Source of the DNA: Candidatus Anoxychlamydiales bacterium
Lineage (GTDB): Bacteria; Chlamydiota; Chlamydiia; Chlamydiales; SM23-39
NCBI GenBank assembly: GCA_011064865.1
Contig: JAAKFX010000074.1
Location: forward strand, 1 to 8,009
DNA: 8,009 nucleotides
Reading direction: 5' to 3'
Shown: positions 1-5,202 of the stretch, in pieces
Layout: each line of letters starts with the position of its first letter
Numbering within the stretch: position 1 is the first letter of the stretch
The notes under the pieces: model-generated
Told to the model about the DNA's origin: nothing
What the model saw: only the letters and a program-made list of their open reading frames with translations
The model's database searches: none
Position numbers and translations under genes: made by a program

Positions 1-323
1 GTCTCTTGTCGATTTTCTCTGATATCATTTTGTTGCCCTATTCTTCTGCATCTTATAAGTTTAGAACTTCGGGGATATTTGTTGAAGCAATTACTATGGG
101 AAAAATTGCTTTAACTACACCCTCTACTTGGATGGCATATGAATTAGAAAAATATGATTTAAAGGAATTGATAATTAATTGGGATAATTTAAATCTAATA
201 CAAAAATTAGAAGAAATATATTTGAACAAATATATAAGAGAAAAAATAAAATTTATGACAAATGATTATTGCAAATTTCATAATATTGCAAACTTTGCGA
301 AAATATTAAAATCTTCCATTTAG
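1..323 (+). CDS. GT4-like glycosyltransferase, C-terminal part only (5' end outside window)
   Basis: This is the last ~107 codons of a larger gene. The frame is open to the left edge, and the first in-frame TTG (6-8) has no ribosome site inside the window, so it is unlikely to be the real start. The visible protein begins with a hydrophobic strand ending in LLPYSS, then reads Y-x-F-R-T-S-G-I-F-V-E-A-I-T-M-G-K. This resembles the C-terminal nucleotide-sugar-binding part of GT-B family 4/1 glycosyltransferases, in which a conserved Glu follows an S-G-x3-E-A stretch and binds the donor ribose or phosphate. The remaining ~60 residues are helical and lysine-rich, as in GT-B C-terminal tails. It ends at TAG 321-323, 27 bp from the convergent stop of the next gene. 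The donor and acceptor cannot be told from this fragment. A partial gene at the contig or window edge is more likely than a pseudogene. Confidence 0.72.
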   Translation, partial: LLSIFSDIILLPYSSASYKFRTSGIFVEAITMGKIALTTPSTWMAYELEKYDLKELIINWDNLNLIQKLEEIYLNKYIREKIKFMTNDYCKFHNIANFAKILKSSI

Positions 324-350
324 ATATGCAAAAATTATTTGGCGCATGTG

Positions 351-2177
351 CTAAAAAGATAGAATTTTCGCCTCTGTATCTTTTAACATCCAAAACGTTG
401 TACCATAGGTTTCAAAATACAATTGTCTTTCTTTTGCAAACCGCTTCACTGCATTTTGAATCGGATAACTTTTATTAGCAGTTTTATTCCAGTACCAATC
501 ATCTCCACATAATATTCCGCTTTTTTTTAAATGGGGGTACCATGCTACGAGATCATTATATACACTTTCTTCATCATGACTAGCATCAACAAAAATCAAA
601 TCTGCTTTTACTGTCAAACACTTTGCGGCATATAAAGTTGTCATTCTTTCGGGTATTATTTTGTGAGTTAGTCTCGCATGAATGCAATTTGAAAGAAATT
701 GTTCATAGAGTGTCGGAAGAAAATTGTGAACATCTGTTCGATCAGGATAAAAATGTTCTTCATTACCTTTCCAATGATCAATAGCATATACTAAGCCATT
801 CTCAGGCAAGCATTTTGCAATATGTCTTGTCGAACTCCCCATCCAACTTCCTAGTTCAACAACAATATTACACTGATATTTTTTTATAAGAAATGATAGT
901 GCATTTGCATTGTCGTTGGAGAAAAAGCCATGAGGATTAAAAGGAAGTAAATTTTTTAATTTTGCATATTCTGAACAAGAGAATAGTTCTTGTCTTTCTT
1001 CTGAAGTTAATTTTGGTTGAAAAGTTTGCAAAGAAGCATACTTAAGCAAAACCTGCGAGCAATAGTAATGTAGTAGCTCTTCATTTACTAAATTTTTCTT
1101 AGCCCATTCTCTTCCTTGCATAGAAATTTGATAAGCATAGTCATCGTGATCTCTTAAATAATGCAATGTTTCAACTAAATTTGAAAAATCTTCTTTTATA
1201 GGCAAATAATGAACCCCAGGTTGAAGTCCTTTGTAAAACCATTGACGCTTAGGAGAATCCAATTTCAAACAAACACAATTGGAAAGAAGTCTCCAAGCAT
1301 ATCCAGGATTTGTGCACGTGAATCCATCTAGCACGATTTGATATTTATATAACATTTGATCGTTGATTGAGCGGTAGGGAGAGGTATAAAAATTACGAAT
1401 AGATATATTTCTTCTCTGTACTTCACCATAACTAGTGATTCCTATGTTCATTAGATCAGGATAATTTTTAGAAATTGAGAGAAGCTTGCCTCTTTTGGAA
1501 TAGTCAGTCCAGCTATTTATATTAGCCCAATCATTGAGTTTAAAATCGCTAGTCTGACCAATCCAAGATAACATAGGACTTTTGTGATTCCATGGAGACT
1601 TTAGAAGCGTTTCTTCAACTTCTTTAGCAACCTTACTCCAAGTATAATGATTATTTCCACCAGAAGTCATTCTATCATGAAACAATACTAGATTTATAAG
1701 TTCATCTGTTTTGTTTCCAGAAAGAATTGGAGCAAGTGGCAACTGCCCATAGTCCCATAAGTGCTTATCAGCCCACCCTGTACCATTTTTTGCAAAGTTT
1801 GTAGGAGGATATCCTGCTATTTCTGGACCACCTCCATAGAAATAGATAAAATCAATATCTGGTAAAGCTTGATTTTCCATTATTTTATGCAAATGATAGG
1901 TGATAATCGGCACATCTATTAGTTTACCATTTTTGTTGAAGATATATGGAATTGAATTAATAACTTTCACTCTTAGCAAATAATGATCTTTTGTAGAAAA
2001 AATTTTACTCATTTCCATTGTTTCATCAAGATCATTCTCTTGGATTCCTTTGACGAATGGTGCAAAATCCTCGGCAATCTGTTCTCTTATCCATTCATGT
2101 TCACTAAGATCAATAGCATATAACGAAAAATTTATTATGAGAAAAAAAAATAATATTTTGCAAAACCAGGCCTTCAT
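351..2177 (-). CDS. Signal-peptide-bearing GT90/CAP10-type glycosyltransferase fused to class I SAM methyltransferase
   Basis: 608-residue two-domain protein. Residues 1-21 form a signal peptide: Lys2/Lys7, a hydrophobic FFFLII core and an L-Y-A cleavage site. Residues ~85-385 resemble family 90 (CAP10/KDELC/POGLUT) glycosyltransferases: LPDIDF at 105-110, SPW then SWIGQTS at 194-210, YKY at 278-280, a nucleotide-binding AWRLLSN segment at 294-300, and W-x-Y-x2-L-x-P-x-VHYLPIKEDFSNLVE at 313-336. Residues ~413-600 are a Rossmann methyltransferase of the Methyltransf_24 type: motif I VVELGSWMGSST at 439-450, the acidic IDHW at 466-469, DLIFVDASHDEE at 526-537 and CGDDW at 557-561. Compared with POGLUT-type enzymes, the usual Asp before the D-x-P motif and the Arg of W-R-G look replaced (GGGP 115-118; WIG 205-207). 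The ATG at 2175-2177 has a strong AAAGGAG ribosome site 6 nt upstream. G+C seems higher than in neighbouring genes. The domain calls are firm; donor, acceptor and methylated substrate are unknown. Confidence 0.87.
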   Translation of the reverse strand: MKAWFCKILFFFLIINFSLYAIDLSEHEWIREQIAEDFAPFVKGIQENDLDETMEMSKIFSTKDHYLLRVKVINSIPYIFNKNGKLIDVPIITYHLHKIMENQALPDIDFIYFYGGGPEIAGYPPTNFAKNGTGWADKHLWDYGQLPLAPILSGNKTDELINLVLFHDRMTSGGNNHYTWSKVAKEVEETLLKSPWNHKSPMLSWIGQTSDFKLNDWANINSWTDYSKRGKLLSISKNYPDLMNIGITSYGEVQRRNISIRNFYTSPYRSINDQMLYKYQIVLDGFTCTNPGYAWRLLSNCVCLKLDSPKRQWFYKGLQPGVHYLPIKEDFSNLVETLHYLRDHDDYAYQISMQGREWAKKNLVNEELLHYYCSQVLLKYASLQTFQPKLTSEERQELFSCSEYAKLKNLLPFNPHGFFSNDNANALSFLIKKYQCNIVVELGSWMGSSTRHIAKCLPENGLVYAIDHWKGNEEHFYPDRTDVHNFLPTLYEQFLSNCIHARLTHKIIPERMTTLYAAKCLTVKADLIFVDASHDEESVYNDLVAWYPHLKKSGILCGDDWYWNKTANKSYPIQNAVKRFAKERQLYFETYGTTFWMLKDTEAKILSF

Positions 2178-2183
2178 TGTTTG

Positions 2184-2190
2184 CTCCTTT
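2184..2190 (-). promoter_or_regulatory. Ribosome binding site of the GT90-methyltransferase gene
   Basis: On the minus strand this reads AAAGGAG, 6 nt before the ATG at 2175-2177. It is one of the strongest Shine-Dalgarno matches in the window. It fixes the start that includes the signal peptide. Confidence 0.8.
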
Positions 2191-2290
2191 GTTGCTATCG
2201 AAAATATAAAATTTATTTAAAATATTTTATATTCATTTCTTTTTTTATTCAATAATTAACTCATGGTACGCATAAATTTTGATTTTTAAT

Positions 2291-2334
2291 TTTCATGAAA
2301 TATTCAGGTTAGGAAATTATTATGAAATTTTCAT
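2291..2334. promoter_or_regulatory. Pair of ATGAAA-type palindromes, possible operator
   Basis: TTTCATGAAA at 2291-2300 is a perfect 10-bp palindrome. ATGAAATTTTCAT at 2322-2334 is a 6-bp inverted repeat around a single T. They share the half-site ATGAAA/TTTCAT, and their centres are about 32 bp apart, close to three helical turns. This spacing in a divergent promoter region would suit a regulator bound at two sites. Short AT-rich palindromes also arise by chance, so this remains a weak call. Confidence 0.25.
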
Positions 2335-2345
2335 ATTTCAAATAA
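2322..2345 (+). other. Seven-codon leader-like mini-ORF upstream of sulfotransferase 1
   Basis: ATG at 2322-2324, encoding M-K-F-S-Y-F-K, with stop TAA at 2343-2345. AGGA at 2311-2314 lies 7 nt before the ATG, which is good spacing. It sits 62 nt before the sulfotransferase start and overlaps the second palindrome. It might be a translated leader peptide or just a chance frame in AT-rich DNA. Confidence 0.2.
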
Positions 2346-2395
2346 AAGTAAGTTATGCTTTAATTTCTTCAAATTTTTATTAAATATGATTGTTT

Positions 2396-2399
2396 GGAG
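2396..2399 (+). promoter_or_regulatory. Ribosome binding site deciding the start of sulfotransferase 1
   Basis: GGAG lies 8 nt before the ATG at 2408. The longer reading from TTG 2390 would start upstream of this site with no ribosome site of its own, and would put acidic and polar residues ahead of the signal peptide. The ATG is therefore taken as the start. Confidence 0.75.
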
Positions 2400-2407
2400 T
2401 AGAAAAA

Positions 2408-3205
2408 ATGAAGAGAGTTATACTAAGTTTTTTGAGTATTTTTTACATATTAAGAATATTTTCTTTTGAATTCGAAGAAGAGAAGAGCCCAGATAAAAGT
2501 TATGAAGGAATTATTTGTGTAACGGTATCAAAATCTGGCACTTGTTTGATCAAAGTTATTTTAGAAAATCTTTTAGATAAAAATATAACTGGTCCTGTTT
2601 CGAGGTGTTCAAAAGAACAAATTGATAAAATACTTTCTAATAATCATTTTTTTTTACTTCATCCTGTTGAATCCATAACATATCCAAGGGTATTTGAATA
2701 TCCAGAGGTGAAGAAAATATTATTAATTAGAGATCCTAGAGATATTATAGTGTCTTTAGTAGATTTTATTGATAGAGATGGAACAATAGTTTGGCCTCAA
2801 TTGAAGTTAGCTGATGAAGAGTGGATGAAATTGAATCGAAAAGAAAAAATAAAAGCAATTTTGAATACTACTCATTTGATTCAAAGTTTTAATAGAATAG
2901 ATAAAATTCTTAATTCTTGTACAAATACATATTTATGTAGATTCGAATCTTTAGTCGATAATTATACATGTAATATTCAAACTATTTTAGATTTAGCAAC
3001 TTTTTTAGAAGAACCAATTACTGAAGAGATTGCTAAAAACATTGCGATAAGTTCTTGGGGAAATAAAAAGAGTTGGACCTTTTTTAGAGGAACTAAAACA
3101 AGGTGGATAGAAGATTTTGATGAGGAAATAATAGATTTATTTAAAAACAATGAACTGAATAAAAAATTAATTCAATGGGGATACGAGAAAGATAATAATT
3201 GGTAA
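2408..3205 (+). CDS. Signal-peptide-bearing PAPS-dependent sulfotransferase (sulfotransferase 1)
   Basis: 265 residues from the ATG at 2408-2410. That start is preferred over an in-frame TTG at 2390 because GGAG (2396-2399) stands 8 nt before it and the protein then opens with a clean export signal. Residues ~1-20 are Lys/Arg followed by a hydrophobic stretch. The rest is a sulfotransferase-1-type fold that moves sulfate from PAPS to a hydroxyl or amine: the 5'-phosphosulfate loop V-S-K-S-G-T at 40-45 (Lys42), the 3'-phosphate motif LLIRDPRDIIVS at 105-116 (Arg108 and Ser116, eight apart), CRFESLV at 178-183 in place of the family's R-x-E-D-L, and a C-terminal R-G-T-K-T-R-W-I-E-D-F at 227-237 matching the R-x-G-x2-G-x-W-x3-F signature, with Arg in place of the second Gly. 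Length is normal. The acceptor is unknown. It is divergent from the GT90 fusion and convergent with the epimerase. A signal peptide on a PAPS enzyme is odd in bacteria. Confidence 0.86.
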   Translation: MKRVILSFLSIFYILRIFSFEFEEEKSPDKSYEGIICVTVSKSGTCLIKVILENLLDKNITGPVSRCSKEQIDKILSNNHFFLLHPVESITYPRVFEYPEVKKILLIRDPRDIIVSLVDFIDRDGTIVWPQLKLADEEWMKLNRKEKIKAILNTTHLIQSFNRIDKILNSCTNTYLCRFESLVDNYTCNIQTILDLATFLEEPITEEIAKNIAISSWGNKKSWTFFRGTKTRWIEDFDEEIIDLFKNNELNKKLIQWGYEKDNNW

Positions 3206-3252
3206 ATATTTTTAGAGAACATTATTTGAACTTGCTGAAGAATTCTAGAAAA

Positions 3253-4194
3253 TTACACATTTTTAAATTGATTTTTTACTAAAAAAGGATATGCATTAAT
3301 TATTTCTTTTATTCCATCATCTAATGAATATTTTGCTCTCCATCCTAATGTTTCTATTTTTTCATTACTAACAATATAGTCTCTTTTATCAGGATCTTCT
3401 CCAATTTTTGCGCTGTGGATATAAAAGTTAGGGATATACTTTTTAATTTTTTCTGTAAGCTCTCTTTTGCTTAAGTTAGCAGCAGATAGTCCGACATTAA
3501 AAGACTCGCCTTTCATTACATCGAAATTTTCTATGCCGAATAAAAATGCTGCTGCTACATCTTTGATATGAATGTAATTTCTTTTGAAATGCTCTTCGAA
3601 GAGAATGATGAATTGATCGTGGATAGCTCTAAAAGTAAAATCGTTAACTAAAAGATCGAGTCTCATACGAGAAGACAAGCCAAAAACAGTAGCAAGTCTA
3701 AAAGAGATAGCTCTTTTAGTGGATAATAGAATTTTTTCAGCTTCAACTTTATGTTTGCCGTATAAAGATACCGGATTTAGAGGAGAGGTTTCATCACAAA
3801 ACTTATTTTTTTCACCAATTCCATAACCACTATTTGTATTTGGGAAAAGTATTTTTTGGTTTTCATTTGTTTTTTCTGCGATGAATTTTATAGCAGCTAG
3901 ATTTACAGATTTAGCGATCTCTGGTTTACTTTTGCAAGCAGGAGCTCCAACAATTGCAGCTAAAGGGATAATAATATCATATTTTAAAAGCTCTTTTTTC
4001 ATAAAATTGAAATCAGTTACATCTGCATTGATGAACTCAAAATTAGGCAAGCTACAAAGATTTATTAAAGATGTTTGGTTATAGATGAGATTATCAATAA
4101 CGCTAACTTGATATCCTTTTTCTAATAAAAGAGGTGTGAGCACAGATCCTATATAACCAGCTCCGCCTGTAATAAGAACTTTTTTCTTTTCCAT
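3253..4194 (-). CDS. NAD-dependent nucleotide-sugar epimerase/dehydratase (extended SDR)
   Basis: 313-residue cytosolic Rossmann enzyme of the GalE/WcaG-like extended short-chain dehydrogenase family, which acts on NDP-sugars by transient oxidation with bound NAD. The dinucleotide loop TGGAGYIG is at 9-16 and Asp34 (VIDN) is placed to bind the adenosine ribose. ADVTD is at 57-61 and PLAAIVGAPAC at 77-87. The active-site Ser/Thr region is NTNSGYG at 119-125, and the catalytic Y-x3-K is Tyr145/Lys149 in SLYGKHK. RNYIHIKDVA at 205-214 and the C-terminal GWRAKYSLDDGI (284-295) are typical of family members. There is no signal peptide. Length is normal. No clear Shine-Dalgarno site precedes the ATG (4192-4194), only A-rich sequence, and an ATG 12 bp further upstream stops after two codons. 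Probably it acts with hddA/hddC on the same activated sugar, although sulfotransferase 2 separates them. Substrate and reaction type are not determined. Confidence 0.92.
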   Translation of the reverse strand: MEKKKVLITGGAGYIGSVLTPLLLEKGYQVSVIDNLIYNQTSLINLCSLPNFEFINADVTDFNFMKKELLKYDIIIPLAAIVGAPACKSKPEIAKSVNLAAIKFIAEKTNENQKILFPNTNSGYGIGEKNKFCDETSPLNPVSLYGKHKVEAEKILLSTKRAISFRLATVFGLSSRMRLDLLVNDFTFRAIHDQFIILFEEHFKRNYIHIKDVAAAFLFGIENFDVMKGESFNVGLSAANLSKRELTEKIKKYIPNFYIHSAKIGEDPDKRDYIVSNEKIETLGWRAKYSLDDGIKEIINAYPFLVKNQFKNV

Positions 4195-4374
4195 TTTTTA
4201 TACCATATTTTTTTTAATTTTAATTAATTATAGCCCTATAATAGTATATTTCCAAAATATTTTTTAATGTGTTGTAGATATAAATATGAGAATTTTTTCT
4301 ATTATACCCCATTCTAATTCAATAATTGAGCAAAGGAGTCCCAGTAGCTTTAAAATGAATAAAAAGGAGAATGA
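4195..4374. promoter_or_regulatory. Divergent intergenic region between the epimerase and sulfotransferase 2 genes
   Basis: 180 bp, very AT-rich. A perfect TATAAT at 4237-4242 could be the plus-strand -10 for sulfotransferase 2; a -35 of TTAATT at 4214-4219 with 17-bp spacing is poor. Immediately adjacent, 4243-4248 reads TATACT on the minus strand and could serve the epimerase. If both are used, the two promoters face apart and practically overlap. Transcript leaders would be about 125 nt and 40 nt respectively. Calls rest on -10 boxes alone. Confidence 0.35.
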
Positions 4375-4378
4375 ATGA
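4355..4378 (+). other. Seven-codon mini-ORF overlapping the start of sulfotransferase 2
   Basis: ATG at 4355-4357 encodes M-N-K-K-E-N-E, and its TGA (4376-4378) overlaps the sulfotransferase ATG (4375-4377) in an ATGA arrangement typical of translational coupling. A strong AAAGGAG lies at 4332-4338, but 16 nt from this ATG, longer than usual. The mini-ORF also contains the AAGGAG used by the downstream gene. It may be a coupled leader peptide or coincidental. Confidence 0.2.
4364..4369 (+). promoter_or_regulatory. Ribosome binding site of sulfotransferase 2
   Basis: AAGGAG ends 5 nt before the ATG at 4375. The ATG at 4371, only 1 nt from the site, is in another frame and is not usable. This site supports the start that gives a complete signal peptide. 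Confidence 0.75.
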
Positions 4379-5130
4379 GAAAGATAAAATATGCCATCAT
4401 CTTTTTTTTAATTTTTGGATTACAACTTTGTTATGCCAAACCTTCCATTAGTACTTTTTCTATAAGAAAATCCGGAACCCACATGTTAACCAGATTACTA
4501 GAGTTATTAGAAATACCTCATCGACTCAATCATCTTCTCTATTTGGATGAATTCAATGAATTTCTTGCAAATCCTAACTTAAAAGGTATAGTGCTAATTC
4601 GAGATCCGAGAGACGTATGTGTGTCTAGTGTTTTTTGGCATTCACCTCCTCGCGGGATTCAGGGGGGGCTACCTCTAAATGAAAAAGACATGCAGCATTT
4701 AGATCCTGATCAGCTAAATATTTGGAACGAGTCTTCTTTTGAAAAAAGATTAAGCATTATGATTGGACATAACTTTCCCCTACCATATTCACAAGTTAAT
4801 CTGGAATATGAATTAGCTAAAAAAGCTTTAAAGAATAATAATTTTTTTCTTATTAGATTTGAAGATCTTGTCGGAGAGCGTGGAGGAGGGTCAGATGAAA
4901 AACAATATTCTACGATTAAAAAATTATTGCTTTTTTTAAAAATGGATATTCCAGAAGAAAAGATTAAATTTGCAATGAATCAGTTATATGGATCTTCCCT
5001 TTCATTTAGAAAAGGCATAATTGGTGATTGGAAGAATTATTTTACTTCTGAACACATTGCACTATTTAAGAAAAAAATGAACCATACTTTGCTTGAATGG
5101 AATTATGAAGATAAATGGGACTGGGACTAA
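4375..5130 (+). CDS. Signal-peptide-bearing PAPS-dependent sulfotransferase (sulfotransferase 2)
   Basis: 251 residues. Residues 1-21 are a classic signal peptide: R2-K3-K5, an IIFFLIFGL core and cleavage after L-C-Y-A. The mature part is a sulfotransferase fold: the 5'-phosphosulfate loop R-K-S-G-T at 31-35 (Lys32), the 3'-phosphate motif IVLIRDPRDVCVSS at 72-85 (Arg76 and Ser84, eight apart), IRFEDLVG at 160-167 followed by a glycine-rich GERGGGSDEKQ at 167-177, and the C-terminal FRKGIIGDWKNYF at 211-223 that closes over the nucleotide. The glycine-rich segment is absent from sulfotransferase 1 and, from memory, recurs in a bacterial sulfotransferase subgroup, so the two are not a recent duplication. 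A run of seven G (4662-4668) lies in codons 97-98. It is flanked by an epimerase on one side and hddC on the other, both on the opposite strand. Acceptor unknown; the exported location is inferred from the signal. Confidence 0.88.
   Translation: MRKIKYAIIFFLIFGLQLCYAKPSISTFSIRKSGTHMLTRLLELLEIPHRLNHLLYLDEFNEFLANPNLKGIVLIRDPRDVCVSSVFWHSPPRGIQGGLPLNEKDMQHLDPDQLNIWNESSFEKRLSIMIGHNFPLPYSQVNLEYELAKKALKNNNFFLIRFEDLVGERGGGSDEKQYSTIKKLLLFLKMDIPEEKIKFAMNQLYGSSLSFRKGIIGDWKNYFTSEHIALFKKKMNHTLLEWNYEDKWDWD
4662..4668 (+). repeat. G7 homopolymer inside sulfotransferase 2
   Basis: Seven consecutive G, read as two Gly codons (Q-G-G-L). In such AT-rich DNA, a G run of this length inside a coding region is conspicuous. 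Gain or loss of one G would shift the frame after residue ~98 and remove the RFEDL and C-terminal RKGxxGxW motifs. It is a possible slippage site; seven is short compared with proven contingency tracts. Confidence 0.6.
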
Positions 5131-5182
5131 AAAAACTCTCTAGAAGCTAAGAAAGAGTAAAACGTACATTAAAATTATTTTC

Positions 5183-5194
5183 TTGCTTAAGCAA
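5183..5194. terminator. 12-bp palindrome between convergent genes, possible weak bidirectional terminator
   Basis: TTGCTTAAGCAA is a perfect 12-bp palindrome located 8 bp beyond the hddC stop and about 50 bp beyond the sulfotransferase 2 stop. As RNA it gives at most a 4-bp stem with a 4-nt loop, followed by a pyrimidine-rich stretch on the plus strand and an A/U-rich stretch on the minus strand. The stem is short for an intrinsic terminator, so position is the main argument. Confidence 0.25.
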
Positions 5195-5202
5195 TCTTCT
5201 TC

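Larger units (their letters stand above)
2178..2407. promoter_or_regulatory. Divergent intergenic region between the GT90-methyltransferase and sulfotransferase 1 genes
   Basis: 230 bp of very AT-rich DNA with no credible full gene. It must hold the promoters for both outward-facing genes. Many TATAAA/TATATT-like boxes occur, but base composition makes individual -10 calls unsafe; TATGCT at 2354-2359 is a candidate for the plus-strand gene. The region also contains two palindromes (2291-2300 and 2322-2334) and a seven-codon open frame with its own ribosome site (2322-2345). Confidence 0.5.

Noticed and set aside
324..350. GCGCATGTGC near-palindrome between the first two genes as a terminator
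   Set aside because: It is an imperfect inverted repeat with two mismatches and no T-run; not enough to call.
2390..2407. TTG 2390 as the start of sulfotransferase 1
   Set aside because: It would add six residues ahead of a normal signal peptide and place the best ribosome site inside the coding region.
2386..2469. 27-codon frame starting ATG 2386 that overlaps the sulfotransferase 1 start in another frame
   Set aside because: No ribosome site is placed for it; the GGAG at 2396-2399 serves the ATG at 2408, and the overlapping sulfotransferase frame has a full signal peptide and family motifs.
3206..3252. Intrinsic terminator between sulfotransferase 1 and the epimerase
   Set aside because: Only an 8-bp TTCTAGAA palindrome (3243-3250) and scattered T/A runs are present; no stem with a U-tract could be built.
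3881..4084. 67-codon open frame on the plus strand
   Set aside because: It lies wholly antisense to the epimerase, whose motifs are intact there; there is no ribosome site and the protein has no recognisable features.
2249..4330. Shared 11-mer ATTCAATAATT in both sulfotransferase upstream regions
   Set aside because: The match does not extend beyond the 11-mer and is low-complexity AT sequence, easily due to chance.
5135..5158. Hairpin ACTCT...AGAGT just after sulfotransferase 2
   Set aside because: The stem is only 5 bp with a large asymmetric loop, and A rather than T residues follow, so it is not a convincing terminator.
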